DNA of 10,527 bases, from the NCBI GenBank assembly GCA_027623615.1, contig JAQBVH010000051.1, positions 1 to 10,527 on the forward strand, read 5' to 3'. Position numbers and translations under genes: made by a program. Of this stretch, positions 1 through 6,387 are shown in pieces. Below the pieces are notes generated by a model, which saw only the letters and a list, made by a program, of their open reading frames with translations, ran no database searches and was not told the origin of the DNA. Position 1 is the stretch's first letter. The number at the start of each line of letters is the position of its first letter. The DNA comes from Planctomycetota bacterium (GTDB taxonomy: Bacteria; Planctomycetota; UBA1135; GCA-002686595).

Positions 1-44
1 TGAAGGCCTCAGGGGTGTCGCAAGCTCACGTCGCTCACCTGCGT

Positions 45-50
45 TAGAGT
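45..50 (+). promoter_or_regulatory. candidate -10 box of the SDR gene
   Basis: The hexamer TAGAGT matches TATAAT at four of six positions and lies 8 bases before the ATG at 59. If it is used, transcription would begin almost at the start codon, giving a leaderless message. This fits the absence of any purine-rich ribosome binding site in the 58 bases available. No -35 box is recognisable. The call is weak. Confidence 0.2.
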
Positions 51-58
51 CTTGGCCC

Positions 59-1579
59 ATGGCTGCGCCGCAACAGACCGACGGGGAGGAACCCGAGCGC
101 TCCCCCGAGGACCTGGCGTCCCTGATCGCGGCGCTCGAGGCCCTGGGCCACCCCGCCGCGCTCGCACGGCTCACCCGCGACGAGCTCGATCGCCTGCGCA
201 CCGCGGCAGGGCGCATCGCCCTCCCGGGTCGGCTGGACCGCCGCCGCCAGTCCCGGGCACGTCGCAGCGAGAAGCGCAGGGAGCGGCGCGACGTGGATCT
301 GGCCGCCCTCGAGGCGACCAGCAACCGCGCCCTCAAGCGCGCCCTCGCGTTCCCGAAGGCGCCCAAGCAACTGGCGCTCAGCGCGGAGCACCGTGACCTC
401 CTCGACCGGCAGGCGCGTGAGCGCGACAAGGACCTCGCGGCGACGCGCCTGGTGGAGGCGCGCGGCTGCTATGTGTGCAAGGAGAAGTACACCGAGCTCC
501 ACCACCACTACGACTCGATGTGCCCCGACTGCGCGGCGCTGAACTGGATCAAGCGCCACGACAGCGCGGACCTGCAGGGGCGCGTGGCGCTGATCACCGG
601 GTCGCGGGTGAAGATCGGTTACGAGATCGTGCTCAAGCTCCTGCGCGCCGGCTGCCGGGTGATCGCCACCACGCGCTTCGTGTGCGACGGCGCGCGGCGC
701 TTCGCCGAGGAGGAGGACTTCGCGACCTGGGCGTCACGCCTCGAGCTGCATGCACTCGACCTGCGCCACACGCCCTCGGTCGAGGCGTTCTGCGCGCGCC
801 TCCTCGAGCACGAGACCCGACTCGACTTCGTGATCCACAACGCGTGCCAGACCGTGCGCCGGCCACCCGCCTACTACGAGGAGATGGTGCGCGGCGAGTC
901 GCCGGCCGCGCTCGCGGAGGGCGAGCGGGCCCTGCTCGGCCATCGCAGCACCGAGCGCGCCCTGCAGTCGGTCCCCGGCCCCGAGGACGCGGCCGCGATG
1001 AGCCAGCTCGACCTCCTGGGCGAGGGCGACCTCGGTCACCTCTTCCCCAAGGAGCTCAAGGACGGCGAGGGTCAGCAGCTCGACCTGCGCGACGAGAACT
1101 CGTGGCGCCTCGAGCTCGACCAGGTCTCGACGGTCGAGCTGCTCGAGGTCCAGCTCGTCAACTCGATCGCCCCCTTCGTCCTCAACGCACGGCTCAAGCC
1201 CCTGATGGCAGCGGTGCCCAGCGTCGACAAGCACATCGTCAACGTCTCGGCCATGGAGGGGCAGTTCTACCGCACCTTCAAGACGACGCGGCACCCCCAC
1301 ACGAACATGGCCAAGGCGGCGCTCAACATGATGACGCGCACCTCGGCCGCCGATTACGTGCGGGACGGCATCCACATGAACAGCGTGGACACCGGCTGGG
1401 TGACCGACGAGGACCCCTTCGCGAAGACGGTCGAGAAGGAGGACTCCCAGGGCTTCGCCCCGCCCCTCGACTCGATCGACGGCGCCGCGCGGGTGCTCGA
1501 CCCGATCTTCACGGGCTTCAACACCGGCGAGCACTGCTGGGGTCAGTTCCTGAAGGACTACCAACCAACGCGCTGGTAG
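59..1579 (+). CDS. SDR-family oxidoreductase with N-terminal CxxC/CxxC module
   Basis: A 506-residue cytoplasmic protein, about twice the usual 250 residues of a short-chain dehydrogenase/reductase. Residues 1-130 are charged and helical, rich in Arg and Glu. Residues 137-158 carry C137-x2-C140, three histidines at 148-150 and C155-x2-C158, which looks like a small metal-binding (zinc-ribbon-like) site. The Rossmann part starts near 173: TGSRVKIG (180-187) is a variant of the TGxxxGIG cofactor loop, and IHNACQ replaces the usual NNAG. S397 fits the catalytic serine, but the Tyr of YxxxK is replaced in TNMAK (T415, K419). A long insertion separates the NNAG-like strand from the S397 region. 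The motifs agree with a known subgroup of large bacterial SDRs, as I recall it. The substrate is unknown, and an NAD(P)-dependent reaction is inferred from the fold only. The ATG at 59 is the first in frame and has no clear Shine-Dalgarno sequence. Confidence 0.9.
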   Translation: MAAPQQTDGEEPERSPEDLASLIAALEALGHPAALARLTRDELDRLRTAAGRIALPGRLDRRRQSRARRSEKRRERRDVDLAALEATSNRALKRALAFPKAPKQLALSAEHRDLLDRQARERDKDLAATRLVEARGCYVCKEKYTELHHHYDSMCPDCAALNWIKRHDSADLQGRVALITGSRVKIGYEIVLKLLRAGCRVIATTRFVCDGARRFAEEEDFATWASRLELHALDLRHTPSVEAFCARLLEHETRLDFVIHNACQTVRRPPAYYEEMVRGESPAALAEGERALLGHRSTERALQSVPGPEDAAAMSQLDLLGEGDLGHLFPKELKDGEGQQLDLRDENSWRLELDQVSTVELLEVQLVNSIAPFVLNARLKPLMAAVPSVDKHIVNVSAMEGQFYRTFKTTRHPHTNMAKAALNMMTRTSAADYVRDGIHMNSVDTGWVTDEDPFAKTVEKEDSQGFAPPLDSIDGAARVLDPIFTGFNTGEHCWGQFLKDYQPTRW

Positions 1580-1638
1580 GTCGGCTGTTCCTTCGGGCGT
1601 GACACCCACGCGCGCCGCGTCCCGCGCATGGAGCCCGG

Positions 1639-1661
1639 CCCGCTCGACCTCTTCGAGCGGG
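1639..1661 (+). terminator. strong hairpin after the SDR gene
   Basis: CCCGCTCGA and TCGAGCGGG form a perfect 9-bp stem with a 5-base loop, 59 bases after the SDR stop codon. No T-run follows, so it is not a classical intrinsic terminator. It could still end or protect the SDR transcript. The structure is plain in the sequence; the role is inferred. Confidence 0.3.
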
Positions 1662-1671
1662 TAGGTCGCGG

Positions 1672-1773
1672 CCACAGGCTCAGCCCCTCGAACGTGCCCG
1701 CCGAGCGGGGCTTGTGGAAGGCGTACCTGCAGGAGTACGTCCCGAAGGCGGCAGCAATGCAGAATGCCGAGAA
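1672..1773 (-). pseudogene. remnant of a DUF5690-type membrane protein (N-terminal piece)
   Basis: Read on the minus strand, this stretch encodes about 34 residues including AAFGTYSCRYAFHKP and SAGTFEGLSLW. This closely resembles the conserved first transmembrane region of DUF5690 (MFS-like) proteins, which I recall as AAFGTYFCMYAFRKPF followed by AGTFEGL.LWG. The full family has roughly 400 or more residues. Here the similarity stops at the final Trp, and the SDR gene lies about 90 bases beyond. No start codon fits just upstream, because the reading frame runs into the regulator remnant at 1789-1902. I read it as a dead fragment left by a deletion. The family match is from memory and has not been searched. 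Confidence 0.55.
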
Positions 1774-1788
1774 GAGCTCGGGACGCGC

Positions 1789-1902
1789 GCTCTCGAGGGC
1801 GAGAAGTACTCGCCCTCGCTCGAGGTGGCGTTCCGCATTGCCAGGGTGTTCGGGAAGCCCCTGGAGGAGGTCTTCCAGTACGAGGAGCAGCGGCGCCGCT
1901 GA
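1789..1902 (+). pseudogene. remnant of a small XRE-type regulator (C-terminal piece)
   Basis: The frame ending at the TGA of 1900-1902 gives ALEGEKYSPSLEVAF, then RIARVFGKPLEEVFQYEEQ. This matches the last 35 to 40 residues of small Cro/CI-like helix-turn-helix regulators of about 70 residues (the ALExGKYxPSLxLAFxIAxxFG pattern). The first half, including the DNA-recognition helix, is missing. The bases upstream of 1789 instead read as a membrane-protein fragment on the other strand. An in-frame ATG at 1714 would give a 62-residue protein, but its first 25 residues look like no HTH domain and it has no ribosome binding site. A short expressed product is therefore possible but unlikely. Confidence 0.6.
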
Positions 1903-1974
1903 GCAGCCTCGCTCCGAATGCGTGGCCATTCCAGCGAGCCGCGTCCCAGAGCGGGGCAGGGCCAGAGGGTCTGC

Positions 1975-1980
1975 TAGCAT
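1975..1980 (+). promoter_or_regulatory. candidate -10 box of the large heme protein gene
   Basis: TAGCAT within GCTAGCAT matches four of six bases of TATAAT and lies about 55-65 bases before the start codon. A similar GCTA-plus-C-rich box lies upstream of two other genes in the window. No -35 box is recognisable. Transcription would begin near 1987, just at the leader hairpin. Confidence 0.25.
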
Positions 1981-1987
1981 CCGGGGC

Positions 1988-2017
1988 CCCGGTCCCAGCC
2001 CCTTGTCCTGGGCCGGG
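1988..2017 (+). other. leader hairpin before the large heme protein gene
   Basis: CCCGG-T-CCCAG (1988-1998) pairs with CTGGGCCGGG (2008-2017). This gives ten base pairs with one bulged T and a 9-base loop. It ends 16 to 25 bases before the candidate start codons and would sit at the 5' end of the transcript if the -10 box at 1975-1980 is real. A role in message stability or translation is possible. No known riboswitch class is recognised. Confidence 0.35.
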
Positions 2018-2042
2018 TGGGCCGCACCTCCGGATGGCTTGC

Positions 2043-5000
2043 ATGAACACCACGCTCTCGGTCGCTCTCTCCACCCTCCTGTTCTCCTCCGTCGCCGTCG
2101 CCCAGGGCGCGCCGATCGCCCTCGAGCCGATCGCCCTCGAGAAGGGCTCGCGCATCGTGCTGATGGGCAACGGTCTGGGCTCGCGCATGCTGCACTACGG
2201 TCACTTCGAGACCGGGCTGCACCTGCGCTACCCGAACCACGAGTTGTTCGTGCGCAACCTGTGCGACGAGGGCAACACGCCGAGCTTCCGGCCCCACTCG
2301 GGGCGCGCCAACCAGCTCGGGTTCCCCGGCGCGGAGGCGTTCGCCCGACCCTACTGCGACGGCAACCTCGCGGACGGCGTCGGTCACTTCGAGACCGACG
2401 AGCAGTGGCTCACGCGTCTGAAGCCGGACGTGTTGATCGCGTTCTTCGGGTTCAACGAGTCCTTCCAGGGTGGCGCAGGTCTGGCGAACTTCCAGGCGGA
2501 GCTCGACGCCTTCGTGACGCACACCCTGGCCCAGTCCTATGGCGGCGAGGCGCCGCCGGCGCTGGTGCTCGTGTCGCCGACCGCGTACGAGGATCGCTCC
2601 GATCGCTGGAGCGTGTCGGACGGCAAGCGCCAGAACGCGAACCTCGCGGCGTACACCCAGGTCATGGAGGCCGTGGCCAAGGCCCACGGGGTGCGCTTCC
2701 TCAACGCGTTCAACTCGTCCCTGACCTGGCTGGAGGAGTCACGGCGCCCCCTGACCGTCGATGGGGCCCTCTTGAACGACGAGGGCTACCGCTACCTCTC
2801 CACCTTCCTGTTCGTGCACCTGTTCGACGCCGGTCTACCGGGCCCCCGCGAAGCTGCTGTCCACGCAGCCGTCGCGGAAAAGAACTGGTTCTGGATCAAC
2901 GACTTCAAGATCCCTAACGGCGTGCACGTCTTCGGTCGGCGCCACAACCCGTTCGGGCCGGCGAACTACCCGTTCGAGATCGACAAGCTGCGCGAGATGA
3001 CCCTCATCCGCGATCGCGCGATCTGGGCGGCGGCTCGGGGACGCACGCTCGACGTGGCCGCCCTCGACGCACGGACCTCGAGCCTGCCCGAAGTCGAGAC
3101 CAACTACACGCCGAGCAACAAGAACGGCGAGCTGGTCTTCCTCGATGGCGAGGAGGCCCTGGCGACGATCAAGGTTCCCGCGGGCTACCGCATCGAGCAG
3201 TGGGCCACGGAGGACGAGTTCCCCGACCTCGCCAACCCCGTCCAGCTCTCCTTCGACAACAAGGGTCGCCTGTGGGTCGCGACCATGCCGAGCTACCCCC
3301 ACTACCGCCCGGGGGACCCGCGGCCCGACGACAAGCTCCTGATCCTCGAGGACACCGACGGTGACGGCAAGGCCGACAAGCAGACCGTGTTCGCCGACGG
3401 CCTGCACCTGCCGATGGGCTTCGAGTTCGCACCCGAGGGCGTCTACGTCTCCCAGGGCATCAACCTCGTGCTGCTCAAGGACGAGGACGGGGACGACCGC
3501 TGCGACGGCCGCGAGATCATCCTCAGCGGCTTCGACGACCACGACACCCACCACGCGATCGGCGCCTACTGCGCCGATCCCTCCGGCGCGATCCTGATGT
3601 GCGAGGGCACCTTCCTGCGCAGCAACATCGAGACGGCCCATGGCCCGGTGCGCGGCACCAACGGCGGCTTCTTCCGCTACGCGCCCCAGCGCCGCCACCT
3701 GGAGCGTCATGCCCAGCTCTCGATCCCCAACCCCTGGGGCATCGCCTTCGACGACTGGGGTCAGCACTTCTTCCTGCACACGTCCGGGCCGAATGTCGAG
3801 TGGATGCTCCCCGGATCGATCCGCCCGCGCTACGGCGTGGCGACGCCCGGCAGCAGGGACCTGATCGAGAGCGCCCACCGTGTGCGCCCCACTTCCGGCA
3901 TTGAGTTCATGAGCAGCCGTCATTTCCCGGACGAGGTCCAGGGCGACATGTTGCTCAACAACGACATCGGCTTCCTCGGCACGAAGCAGCACGAGGTGTT
4001 CGAGGACGGCACCGGCTTCGGCACGAAGTGGCGCCAGGACCTGACCAACTCGAGCGATGGCAACTACCGCCCGGTCGACATCGAGACCGCGCCCGACGGC
4101 TCGCTGTACATCGTCGACTGGCACAACCCGCTGATCGGCCACATGCAGCACAACGCGCGTGACCCCCACCGGGACCACGACCACGGCCGCATCTATCGCA
4201 TCACCTACCCCGGCCGCCCGCTGGTCGAGCCGGCCGAGGTGCATGGCGCCCCGATCGCCACGTTGCTCGACAACCTGAAGCTGCCCGAGTACCGCACGCG
4301 CTACCGCACCCGGCGCGAGCTGCGTGGGCGCGCGGCGGGTGAGGTCCTGCCGGCGCTGAGGCGCTGGGTGGTGGCCCTCGACCCGACCGACGCGCGCCAC
4401 GAGCACCACCTGCTCGAGGCCCTGTGGGTCACCTGGGGCCTCGACCAGGTCGACGAGGGACTCCTGCGCGAACTCCTCGGCGCCAAGGACCACCGCGCCC
4501 GCGCCGCGGCGGTGCGTGTGCTGCGCTACAACGGCCACCGCATCGCGCATCAGTCGGAGCTGCTCGAGGTCATGGCAGGCGACCCCCACGGGCGCGTCAA
4601 GATGGAGGTGATCGCCGCCGCGTCGTGGCTACCCGAGCCGGACGGACTGAACGTGCTCGCCGCCGCGGCCCACGACCCGAACGCTGCCGACGAGCCGCCG
4701 CCGAGCCACGTGAAGGTGCAAGGCAACGGCGCGCGCATCGAGCTCTCCCACCCCGACCTCGTGGGCGTGACCTCGTTCCGCATGACGGTCAAGCGCAGCG
4801 ATGGGATCATCAACCTGGCCGAGATGGTCGTGACCAGCGGCGGCAAGGACGTCACCTCGCGAGCGAAGCTGTCCCAGTCCTCCGAGTACAACGGCGGCCA
4901 GTTCCCGATCGGGAACCTGGTCGACGGGGACCGCAACAACTTCTCGCACACCTCGACCGAGGCCAACCCCTGGGTCGAAGCGAGCTTCGAGAGTCCGACC

Positions 5001-6170
5001 GCGGTCGACCAGGTCACGCTCTGGAATCGCAGCGGCTTCGAGGGCCGCTTCAGCCCGGCGGAGGTGACGTTCTTCGCCGGCGAGCGCGTGCTGGCCACCT
5101 TGAAGGTCAACTTCGAGGGCGGCAGCGGCCCCCTCGCGGATGGCTGGCTCGAGAAGCCCTTCCGCACGGCACAGGCGCACCTGCAGGGGCAGAGCAACGA
5201 GGAGGTCGTGGTGGTCGAGGTCCCCTCCTTCCTGAAGGGCAAGGACGCCGAGCGCTACCTGGCCGGGGCCGAGATCTACGCGCGCGACGGCCACTGCTCG
5301 ACCTGCCACCAACCGGACGGGCTCGGGCTGCAAGCCGCGGGCTTCCCGCCGCTCGCGGACACCGAGTGGGCGACCGGCGACGAGGATCGCCTGATCCGGC
5401 TGACCCTCAACGGCCTGCTCGGCCCGATGCAGGTCAAGGGCGTCGACTACCCCGGCCTCGTGCCGATGACCCCCTTCGGCGCGCTGCTCAGCGACGAGGA
5501 GCTGGCCTCGGTGCTCACCTACGTGCGCAGCTCCTTCGGCAACCAGGCGTCGGTGATCACGCCCGACAAGGTCGCTGAGGTGCGCGTAGCCACCCAGGCC
5601 AAGATCGGCTTCTACTCCCCCGAGGAGCTCGACGGCGGCGCGGCCACGACCCAGCGCGCGTTCGTGAAGATGTGGAAGCTGGCCGACTTCGCCGGTGACC
5701 TGCGTCAGCCCCTCGCGGGCCGCGACCACGCCAACGCGGAGGCGATGTTCAGCGCGGCCACCTGCAACGCCTGCCACAACATCCAGGGCGAGGGCGGGAA
5801 CGTCGGCGCGGACCTGACCGGCGTCGGCGCGAAGTACAGCCAGACGGAGCTCATGCGGCACATCCTCGAGCCCTCGCTCGCGATCGCCGACGAGCATCGG
5901 CTGTACGGCATCATTCTCGAGGACGAGTCCCGCTACTTCGGCCTGATCGTGAAGCGCACGGCGGACACGATCGAGCTCGCCGAGGAGATCCAGCGCCCCG
6001 AAGAGACCGTGGTGCTGGCTTTGGACGAGGTGGCCGACATCGTGCCCCTCCCGAACTCAGCCATGCCGACCGGACTGCTCGTGACCCTCAGCAAGGAAGA
6101 GGTCCTCGACCTCCTCGCGTACGTGATCGCGAACGGCGCCCGCGACCACGCGGTCTTCGGCGGACGCTAG
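2043..6170 (+). CDS. secreted SGNH-like / beta-propeller / HEAT / discoidin-like / di-heme protein (PVC type)
   Basis: A 1375-residue exported protein. Residues 1-20 form a signal peptide with a likely cut after AVA. Residues 35-255 are SGNH-hydrolase-like, but the serine and histidine positions are not conserved (G44, L243). Residues 376-725 form the PVC 'membrane-bound dehydrogenase' beta-propeller (TIGR02604-like), with calcium-loop-like DTDGDGKAD (437-445) and DEDGDD (480-485) and an HDTHH motif (500-504). HEAT-like helices span about 735-875, and an F5/8-type (discoidin-like) sugar-binding module about 883-1024. Then come a cytochrome c domain (C1085-S-T-C1088-H1089, probable axial M1142) and a second heme domain (TIGR02603-like; C1241-N-A-C1244-H1245, probable M1341). 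The family is usually linked to periplasmic oxidation of carbohydrates, with electrons passed through the hemes; the substrate here is unknown. An alternative ATG at 2034 adds three residues. 2043 was chosen because GGATGG lies just upstream and the signal peptide starts cleanly there; the frame is open back to 1764, but that part runs through the regulator remnant. Confidence 0.9.
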   Translation: MNTTLSVALSTLLFSSVAVAQGAPIALEPIALEKGSRIVLMGNGLGSRMLHYGHFETGLHLRYPNHELFVRNLCDEGNTPSFRPHSGRANQLGFPGAEAFARPYCDGNLADGVGHFETDEQWLTRLKPDVLIAFFGFNESFQGGAGLANFQAELDAFVTHTLAQSYGGEAPPALVLVSPTAYEDRSDRWSVSDGKRQNANLAAYTQVMEAVAKAHGVRFLNAFNSSLTWLEESRRPLTVDGALLNDEGYRYLSTFLFVHLFDAGLPGPREAAVHAAVAEKNWFWINDFKIPNGVHVFGRRHNPFGPANYPFEIDKLREMTLIRDRAIWAAARGRTLDVAALDARTSSLPEVETNYTPSNKNGELVFLDGEEALATIKVPAGYRIEQWATEDEFPDLANPVQLSFDNKGRLWVATMPSYPHYRPGDPRPDDKLLILEDTDGDGKADKQTVFADGLHLPMGFEFAPEGVYVSQGINLVLLKDEDGDDRCDGREIILSGFDDHDTHHAIGAYCADPSGAILMCEGTFLRSNIETAHGPVRGTNGGFFRYAPQRRHLERHAQLSIPNPWGIAFDDWGQHFFLHTSGPNVEWMLPGSIRPRYGVATPGSRDLIESAHRVRPTSGIEFMSSRHFPDEVQGDMLLNNDIGFLGTKQHEVFEDGTGFGTKWRQDLTNSSDGNYRPVDIETAPDGSLYIVDWHNPLIGHMQHNARDPHRDHDHGRIYRITYPGRPLVEPAEVHGAPIATLLDNLKLPEYRTRYRTRRELRGRAAGEVLPALRRWVVALDPTDARHEHHLLEALWVTWGLDQVDEGLLRELLGAKDHRARAAAVRVLRYNGHRIAHQSELLEVMAGDPHGRVKMEVIAAASWLPEPDGLNVLAAAAHDPNAADEPPPSHVKVQGNGARIELSHPDLVGVTSFRMTVKRSDGIINLAEMVVTSGGKDVTSRAKLSQSSEYNGGQFPIGNLVDGDRNNFSHTSTEANPWVEASFESPTAVDQVTLWNRSGFEGRFSPAEVTFFAGERVLATLKVNFEGGSGPLADGWLEKPFRTAQAHLQGQSNEEVVVVEVPSFLKGKDAERYLAGAEIYARDGHCSTCHQPDGLGLQAAGFPPLADTEWATGDEDRLIRLTLNGLLGPMQVKGVDYPGLVPMTPFGALLSDEELASVLTYVRSSFGNQASVITPDKVAEVRVATQAKIGFYSPEELDGGAATTQRAFVKMWKLADFAGDLRQPLAGRDHANAEAMFSAATCNACHNIQGEGGNVGADLTGVGAKYSQTELMRHILEPSLAIADEHRLYGIILEDESRYFGLIVKRTADTIELAEEIQRPEETVVLALDEVADIVPLPNSAMPTGLLVTLSKEEVLDLLAYVIANGARDHAVFGGR

Positions 6171-6210
6171 GCGACCCCGTTGGGGCCGCCTACGCCTCCT
6201 TCGGAGGCGT
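6171..6210 (+). repeat. 40-base direct repeat, copy 1
   Basis: It starts directly after the stop codon of the large heme protein and matches 6280-6319 at 39 of 40 bases (G/C difference at the 13th base). Its right half is a hairpin, ACGCCTCC-TTC-GGAGGCGT (6192-6210), an 8-bp stem that could end the upstream transcript. No T-run follows. Confidence 0.85.
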
Positions 6211-6244
6211 GAGTGTTGCTTGGCGCCACACCTGACGGTGTGAC
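6211..6244 (+). repeat. left arm of long imperfect inverted repeat
   Basis: GAGTG, then TGTTGCTTGGCGCC, then GACGGTGTGAC all reappear in inverted order and orientation at 6318-6357. The core GTGTTGCTTGGCGCC (6213-6227) pairs perfectly over 15 bases with 6337-6351. The end GACGGTGTGAC (6234-6244) pairs perfectly with 6318-6328 over 11. The middle differs by a few bases and small gaps. Confidence 0.8.
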
Positions 6245-6254
6245 ACCCCGGAGT

Positions 6255-6271
6255 CTGCACCCAGGGTGCAG
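6255..6271 (+). terminator. hairpin at the centre of the inverted repeat
   Basis: CTGCACCC-A-GGGTGCAG is a near-perfect palindrome, realistically a 6-bp stem CTGCAC/GTGCAG with a 5-base loop. It is followed by CCTCCTTTG, a weak T-containing tail. It may help terminate the heme-protein transcript, or may simply be the tip of the larger repeat element. Confidence 0.35.
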
Positions 6272-6279
6272 CCTCCTTT

Positions 6280-6319
6280 GCGACCCCGTTGCGGCCGCCT
6301 ACGCCTCCTTCGGAGGCGT
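6280..6319 (+). repeat. 40-base direct repeat, copy 2
   Basis: Second copy of the 6171-6210 repeat, in the same orientation, with the same ACGCCTCC-TTC-GGAGGCGT hairpin (6301-6319). It abuts and overlaps by two bases the right arm of the inverted repeat. The neighbouring segment is therefore in opposite orientation after copy 1 and after copy 2. Confidence 0.85.
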
Positions 6320-6357
6320 CACACCGTCGGGTTTGCGGCGCCAAGCAACACCCACTC
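6318..6357 (-). repeat. right arm of long imperfect inverted repeat
   Basis: Inverted partner of 6211-6244. Read on the minus strand it starts GAGTGGGTGTTGCTTGGCGCC and ends CGACGGTGTGAC, six bases longer than the left arm. The two arms enclose the central hairpin and most of direct-repeat copy 2. Confidence 0.8.
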
Positions 6358-6358
6358 C

Positions 6359-6386
6359 TGCCTAGCGGGGACACCCGCTCCAGGCA
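6359..6386 (-). terminator. hairpin after the epimerase gene
   Basis: TGCCT (6359-6363) pairs with AGGCA (6382-6386), and inside it AGCGGG (6364-6369) pairs with CCCGCT (6374-6379) around the loop GACA, leaving a 2-base bulge. It starts two bases beyond the epimerase stop codon. No T-run follows on the minus strand. With the neighbouring hairpins it separates two convergent genes, so termination in both directions is plausible. Confidence 0.4.
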
Positions 6387-6387
6387 C

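Noticed and set aside
1..58. Fourteen-base inverted match between 4-17 and 8578-8591
   Set aside because: A match of this length is expected by chance about once in a GC-rich window of this size, and no longer structure surrounds it.
2025..2031. CACCTCC just before the heme-protein start
   Set aside because: It equals the 16S anti-Shine-Dalgarno sequence rather than its complement, so it cannot act as a ribosome binding site. I take it as chance.
1764..2042. Upstream extension of the heme-protein frame
   Set aside because: It would place about 90 unstructured residues before a clear signal peptide, and it runs through the regulator remnant and the leader hairpin.
734..2188. Long minus-strand open frame (484 codons)
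   Set aside because: It is antisense to the SDR gene and the start of the heme-protein gene and has low-complexity composition. It arises from high GC content. Only the piece at 1672-1773 resembles a real family.
2835..4589. Long minus-strand open frame (584 codons)
   Set aside because: It lies wholly opposite the well-supported propeller region of the heme protein, and its Val/Gly/Arg-rich translation shows no domain.
6171..6319. CRISPR array
   Set aside because: There are only two repeat copies, the stretch between them pairs with flanking DNA, and no cas gene is in the window.
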